Source: Oscillospiraceae bacterium (lineage in GTDB: Bacteria; Bacillota; Clostridia; Oscillospirales; Ruminococcaceae). Taken from it: DNA of 8,721 nucleotides. Position numbers and translations under genes: made by a program. The stretch covers positions 1 to 8,721 of the forward strand of contig JAQXFT010000023.1 in assembly GCA_029005335.1 (NCBI GenBank), given 5' to 3'. The notes below the pieces were generated by a model, which did not search any database, was not told where the DNA came from, and saw nothing but the letters and a program-made list of their open reading frames with translations. Positions 6,352 through 8,721 of this stretch are shown here, piece after piece. Each line of letters opens with the position of its first letter. Position 1 is the stretch's first letter.

Positions 6352-7054
6352 TGCCCTGATTTCATGTAAATCCATATCCGCAAGCTATGACGGTATGAAC
6401 GTCCTCAGAGACCTGACATTTTCAGTCAATGAGGGCGATTATCTCTGTATAGTAGGCGAAAACGGTTCGGGAAAGAGTACGCTTATAAAATGTCTTTTAG
6501 GTATAAAGCCGGTAGATTCCGGAGAAATAATAATGGGCGAAGGTCTCAGACAGACTGATATAGGATACTTACCGCAACAAACCGTATTGCAGAAAGGATT
6601 TCCTGCAACAGTCGGGGAGGTCATACTTTCGGGCTGTCTTAACAGCAGAGGATATCACCCGTTTTTTACTTCAAAGGAAAAAAAGAGAGCTTCTGAAAGT
6701 ATGGAAAAGCTTGGAATAACTGATTTGAAATCACGTTCCTACCGTGAGCTTTCGGGAGGACAGCAACAGAGAGTATTGCTTGCAAGGGCATTGTGTGCCG
6801 CAAAAAAGCTTATATTGCTTGATGAACCGGTTACAGCTCTTGACCCTCTGGCATCATCGGAGTTATATTCCGTTATATCGGAGCTTAATCAGAAATACAA
6901 TATATCTGTTATAATGGTATCGCACGATATTCAGAACTCTGTCGGAAATGCTTCACACGTTCTTCATCTCAGAAAAGACGGCTATTTTTTCGGGACAACC
7001 TCTGAATACTCAGAATCTGAAGCCGGAAGTAAATTTATACAGGAGAATATTTGA
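6344..7054 (+). CDS. znuC: Zinc ABC transporter ATP-binding protein
   Basis: The cytoplasmic ATPase subunit that powers zinc import by ZnuB. All ABC motifs are present in 236 residues: Walker A GENGSGKST (38-46), Q-loop around YLPQQ (75-79), signature LSGGQQQR (136-143), Walker B LILLDEP (156-162) followed by the D-loop ALD, and the switch histidine H194 in SHD. The sequence resembles the MntB/ZnuC type of metal ABC ATPases. AAGGAGG at 6328-6334 lies 9 nt before the ATG. The gene begins inside the end of znuA (8-nt overlap) and is followed after 1 nt by znuB. Confidence 0.95.
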   Translation: MSNALISCKSISASYDGMNVLRDLTFSVNEGDYLCIVGENGSGKSTLIKCLLGIKPVDSGEIIMGEGLRQTDIGYLPQQTVLQKGFPATVGEVILSGCLNSRGYHPFFTSKEKKRASESMEKLGITDLKSRSYRELSGGQQQRVLLARALCAAKKLILLDEPVTALDPLASSELYSVISELNQKYNISVIMVSHDIQNSVGNASHVLHLRKDGYFFGTTSEYSESEAGSKFIQENI

Positions 7055-7055
7055 C

Positions 7056-7880
7056 ATGAACGAAAATTTAAGACTTATGCTTGAACCGGAATTTTTCAGA
7101 GCGATAATATTGCCGGCACTGATTGGCGGAATAGCTGTGACAATATGTGCATCACTGCTGGGAGTTACCCTTGTACTTAAAAAATATTCCATGATTGGCG
7201 ACGGATTATCACATATAGGCTATGGGGCATTGTCAGTAGCGGCAGTGATGAATCTTGCACCGCTTAAAGTTGCTTTGCCGGTAGTTATCATTGCGGCATT
7301 TATACTTCTCAGACTCAATGAAAACAGCAAGCTTTACGGGGATTCGGCAGTAGCTCTGTTTTCTACTACAGCACTTGCCATAGGCATTCTTGTATCATCA
7401 AAAGCCGGTCTTACCAATGATGTAAGTCATTATATGTTCGGAAGTATACTTGCAATGAGTACAGAAGATGTAATTATAAGCGTTGTGATGTCAGTTATAG
7501 TAATACTTGCGTTTATATTTCTTTACAACAGGATTTTCGCAGTGACATTTGACGAGAATTTTGCAAGAGCTACCGGAGTAAATGCAGGAATGTACAATAT
7601 GATTTTCGCTGTACTTACAGCAGTTACAGTAGTTCTGGGAATGATGATGATGGGTTCTCTTTTAATATCAAGCCTTATAGTCATTCCGTCCCTTACCGCT
7701 ATGAGAGTATGCAGAAGTTTCAGAGGAGTAGTGATAACATCAGCAGTTATATCGGTTATAAGCTTTTTAATCGGAATGTTTATAGCCCTTCTTATGAATA
7801 CGACTCCGGGAGCAAGTATAGTAATAGTAAATGCAGTATTTTTTGTGATATTTTCAGTAATCGGAAAATTCCGAAAATAA
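7056..7880 (+). CDS. znuB: Zinc ABC transporter permease, ABC-3 family
   Basis: The 274-residue membrane channel subunit of the ZnuABC importer, made of hydrophobic helices throughout (about eight or nine segments). Family marks are LKKYSMIGDGLSHIGYGALS (41-60), a cytoplasmic coupling segment FDENFARATGV (165-175) that should contact ZnuC, and PGASIV (251-256) near the last helices. The start is ATG 7056, with AGGAG at 7041-7045 about 10 nt upstream, 1 nt after the znuC stop. The frame is open further upstream to an ATG at 6948, but that would overlap znuC by 107 nt and adds a non-membrane leader without a ribosome binding site. It is the last gene of the operon, ending 4 nt before the terminator hairpin. 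Confidence 0.95.
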   Translation: MNENLRLMLEPEFFRAIILPALIGGIAVTICASLLGVTLVLKKYSMIGDGLSHIGYGALSVAAVMNLAPLKVALPVVIIAAFILLRLNENSKLYGDSAVALFSTTALAIGILVSSKAGLTNDVSHYMFGSILAMSTEDVIISVVMSVIVILAFIFLYNRIFAVTFDENFARATGVNAGMYNMIFAVLTAVTVVLGMMMMGSLLISSLIVIPSLTAMRVCRSFRGVVITSAVISVISFLIGMFIALLMNTTPGASIVIVNAVFFVIFSVIGKFRK

Positions 7881-7884
7881 AATG

Positions 7885-7915
7885 CGGGCGACTTTAAAAG
7901 TCGCCCGATTTTTTT
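7885..7915. terminator. Intrinsic terminator after znuB, probably bidirectional
   Basis: A GC-rich stem of 9-10 bp (CGGGCGACT 7885-7893 with AGTCGCCCG 7899-7907) has a short loop and T7 at 7909-7915 on the + strand. It also follows the stop of the small minus-strand ORF, where the downstream tract is weaker but AT-rich (CATTTTATTTT on the minus strand). Confidence 0.9.
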
Positions 7916-8033
7916 ACTTCTTTGCAACATAAATTTTGACTTCATCGCTATCGGAATATTTCGGAATCCTTTTCTGAGACGGCGGACAATAAATTTTCAC
8001 AACTTCATTCTGAATACTGCTTAACTGCTCCAT
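7914..8033 (-). CDS. Small hypothetical protein, 39 residues
   Basis: An ORF from ATG 8031-8033 to TAA 7914-7916. AGGAG at 8044-8048 lies 10 nt before the ATG, as good a ribosome binding site as those of the surrounding genes. The product is hydrophilic, with no membrane segment, and I do not recognise it. It contains VKIYCPPSQKR in the middle, a YSDSDE acidic patch and a lysine-ended tail VKIYVAKK; VKIY occurs twice. It lies 55 nt downstream of the coiled-coil gene on the same strand and ends at the terminator, so it is likely the last gene of that transcript. The IY-x-PP motif also occurs at the C-terminus of the upstream protein. Ribosome-binding-site quality and position support it; conservation is untested. 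Confidence 0.6.
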   Translation of the reverse strand: MEQLSSIQNEVVKIYCPPSQKRIPKYSDSDEVKIYVAKK

Positions 8034-8088
8034 AAAAATCAGACTCCTTTTCTTTTTATATATTATGTCACAAGCAATCTGATTTTAT

Positions 8089-8721
8089 TCAGAATCTATA
8101 AATATTCGGCGGAAAATATATTCTTATGTCAACGCTCTGTATTTTCCACTCATAATTATTCTGAACGATGTCAAAATAAACTTCGGCTTTGCTGTAAATT
8201 CCGCTGTCGTCCGTATTAAAGCAGGCATAAACATAATGATTTGTTTTTCCGTCAGAAGAACCAGAACTGCTTGAACGCATATCCGTTATATTATCGCTGT
8301 ATTTAAAATTATTTCCGATATAGTCAAGAGCAGTCTGCATAGCAATTTTTGAATTTTTTACATCAATTTCATTTATCTGCGAATCAAGAGAATCAAGTTC
8401 TTTACAAAGTTCATCTGTATCCTCGCCGTTTTTTTCAAGTTCCGTAATCTGTGCCTTTAATATATCGCTTTTGGCTTGCAGTTCCGCAATTTTATCAGAA
8501 TTTTTGATTTGTTCCTTTATGAGAGCATCAGCCTCATTTGAAACTGTTTCGCTTTTCTGAATGAAATCAGTATCGTAATAATTCAGTTTCTGAATATTTT
8601 CCCGACTGAAAAGCTTTATAGCATTGTTGTATTCCTGAAGTTCTCTTGAAGTATTTCTCGCCAATGCAATGTCATTTGAATATTCAGCAATTTTTATTAT
8701 TCTTTCAAAAGAATTATCCCT
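8089..8721 (-). CDS. Unrecognised coiled-coil protein with beta-rich C-terminus, 5' end beyond the window
   Basis: The minus-strand frame is open from the right edge to TGA 8089-8091, giving the last 210 residues. I do not recognise a named family. From about residue 50 of the fragment, a long charged helix with heptad-like hydrophobics (roughly residues 60-125, including KIAELQAKSDILKAQI) suggests a coiled coil. A Ser/Gly linker (SSSSGSSDG) follows, then about 55 residues that look like beta strands: HYVYACF, DSGIYSKAEVYFDI, YEWKIQSVDIRIYFPP. The W-K-x-x-S-V ending recalls small NTF2-like or extracytoplasmic beta domains, but this is only a resemblance. A TTG at 8662-8664 is a possible internal start but has no strong ribosome binding site, and the frame continues upstream, so the gene is treated as partial. 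The N-terminus, and hence any signal or membrane anchor, is not visible. Confidence 0.75.
   Translation of the reverse strand, partial: RDNSFERIIKIAEYSNDIALARNTSRELQEYNNAIKLFSRENIQKLNYYDTDFIQKSETVSNEADALIKEQIKNSDKIAELQAKSDILKAQITELEKNGEDTDELCKELDSLDSQINEIDVKNSKIAMQTALDYIGNNFKYSDNITDMRSSSSGSSDGKTNHYVYACFNTDDSGIYSKAEVYFDIVQNNYEWKIQSVDIRIYFPPNIYRF

Noticed and set aside
6948..7055. An upstream extension of znuB starting at ATG 6948
   Set aside because: It would overlap znuC by 107 nt, has no ribosome binding site and adds a leader unlike ABC-3 permeases. ATG 7056 has AGGAG at normal spacing.
7523..7945. A 140-codon minus-strand frame opposite znuB
   Set aside because: It runs antisense through a clear permease gene and across the terminator; its hydrophobicity mirrors the membrane-helix codons.
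8089..8664. TTG 8662-8664 as the true start of the right-edge gene
   Set aside because: The frame stays open to the window edge with similar sequence character, and no strong ribosome binding site precedes the TTG, so a start beyond the window is more likely.
1..8721. Mobile elements, CRISPR arrays, tRNA or rRNA genes
   Set aside because: No transposase or integrase motifs, spaced repeats, cloverleaf-like or rRNA-like sequence was seen on either strand, and composition looks even throughout.

Overview
The window looks like a chromosomal segment of a low-GC, AT-biased Gram-positive anaerobe of the Clostridia. Gene content, strong AGGAGG-type ribosome binding sites and codon use suggest the Ruminococcus/Oscillospiraceae group. 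That placement is an inference from style and gene order, not from a marker gene. No RNA gene, insertion sequence, CRISPR array, attachment site or origin was seen, and coding density is high.

Left edge (1-811, + strand): the tail of an unrecognised gene is translationally coupled to a six-helix DUF308/HdeD-like membrane protein. A strong bidirectional hairpin terminator follows and is shared with the convergent gene upp.

Middle (821-4850, - strand): reading leftwards, the order is fhs (formate-tetrahydrofolate ligase), tsaE and tsaB (tRNA t6A modification), then rpiB (ribose-5-phosphate isomerase B) and upp (uracil phosphoribosyltransferase). fhs has its own extended -10 promoter. A second promoter sits over the tsaB stop codon and would drive rpiB-upp. 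The genes supply one-carbon units, t6A-modified tRNA and PRPP-linked nucleotide salvage. rpiB lies one step (PRPP synthetase) upstream of the PRPP that upp uses.

Right-middle (4871-7915, + strand): a complete zinc-uptake operon, with a Fur-family regulator (probably Zur), a ZnuA-type lipoprotein, the ZnuC ATPase and the ZnuB permease. The genes overlap or nearly touch. One consensus-like promoter drives them, and a Fur-type 7-1-7 palindrome covers its predicted transcription start. The layout therefore predicts metal-dependent autorepression of the whole operon. ZnuA carries a natural run of six histidines in an acidic loop, and a DRFPF motif where classical ZnuA proteins have a third zinc-binding histidine. 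A GC-rich terminator closes the operon.

Right edge (7914-8721, - strand): a 39-residue ORF with a good ribosome binding site lies downstream of an unrecognised coiled-coil protein that runs off the window. The two share a short IYxPP motif near a beta-rich segment. This pair is the least explained part of the window. The rest is ordinary core metabolism and metal homeostasis, and I see no clear undescribed multi-gene system.
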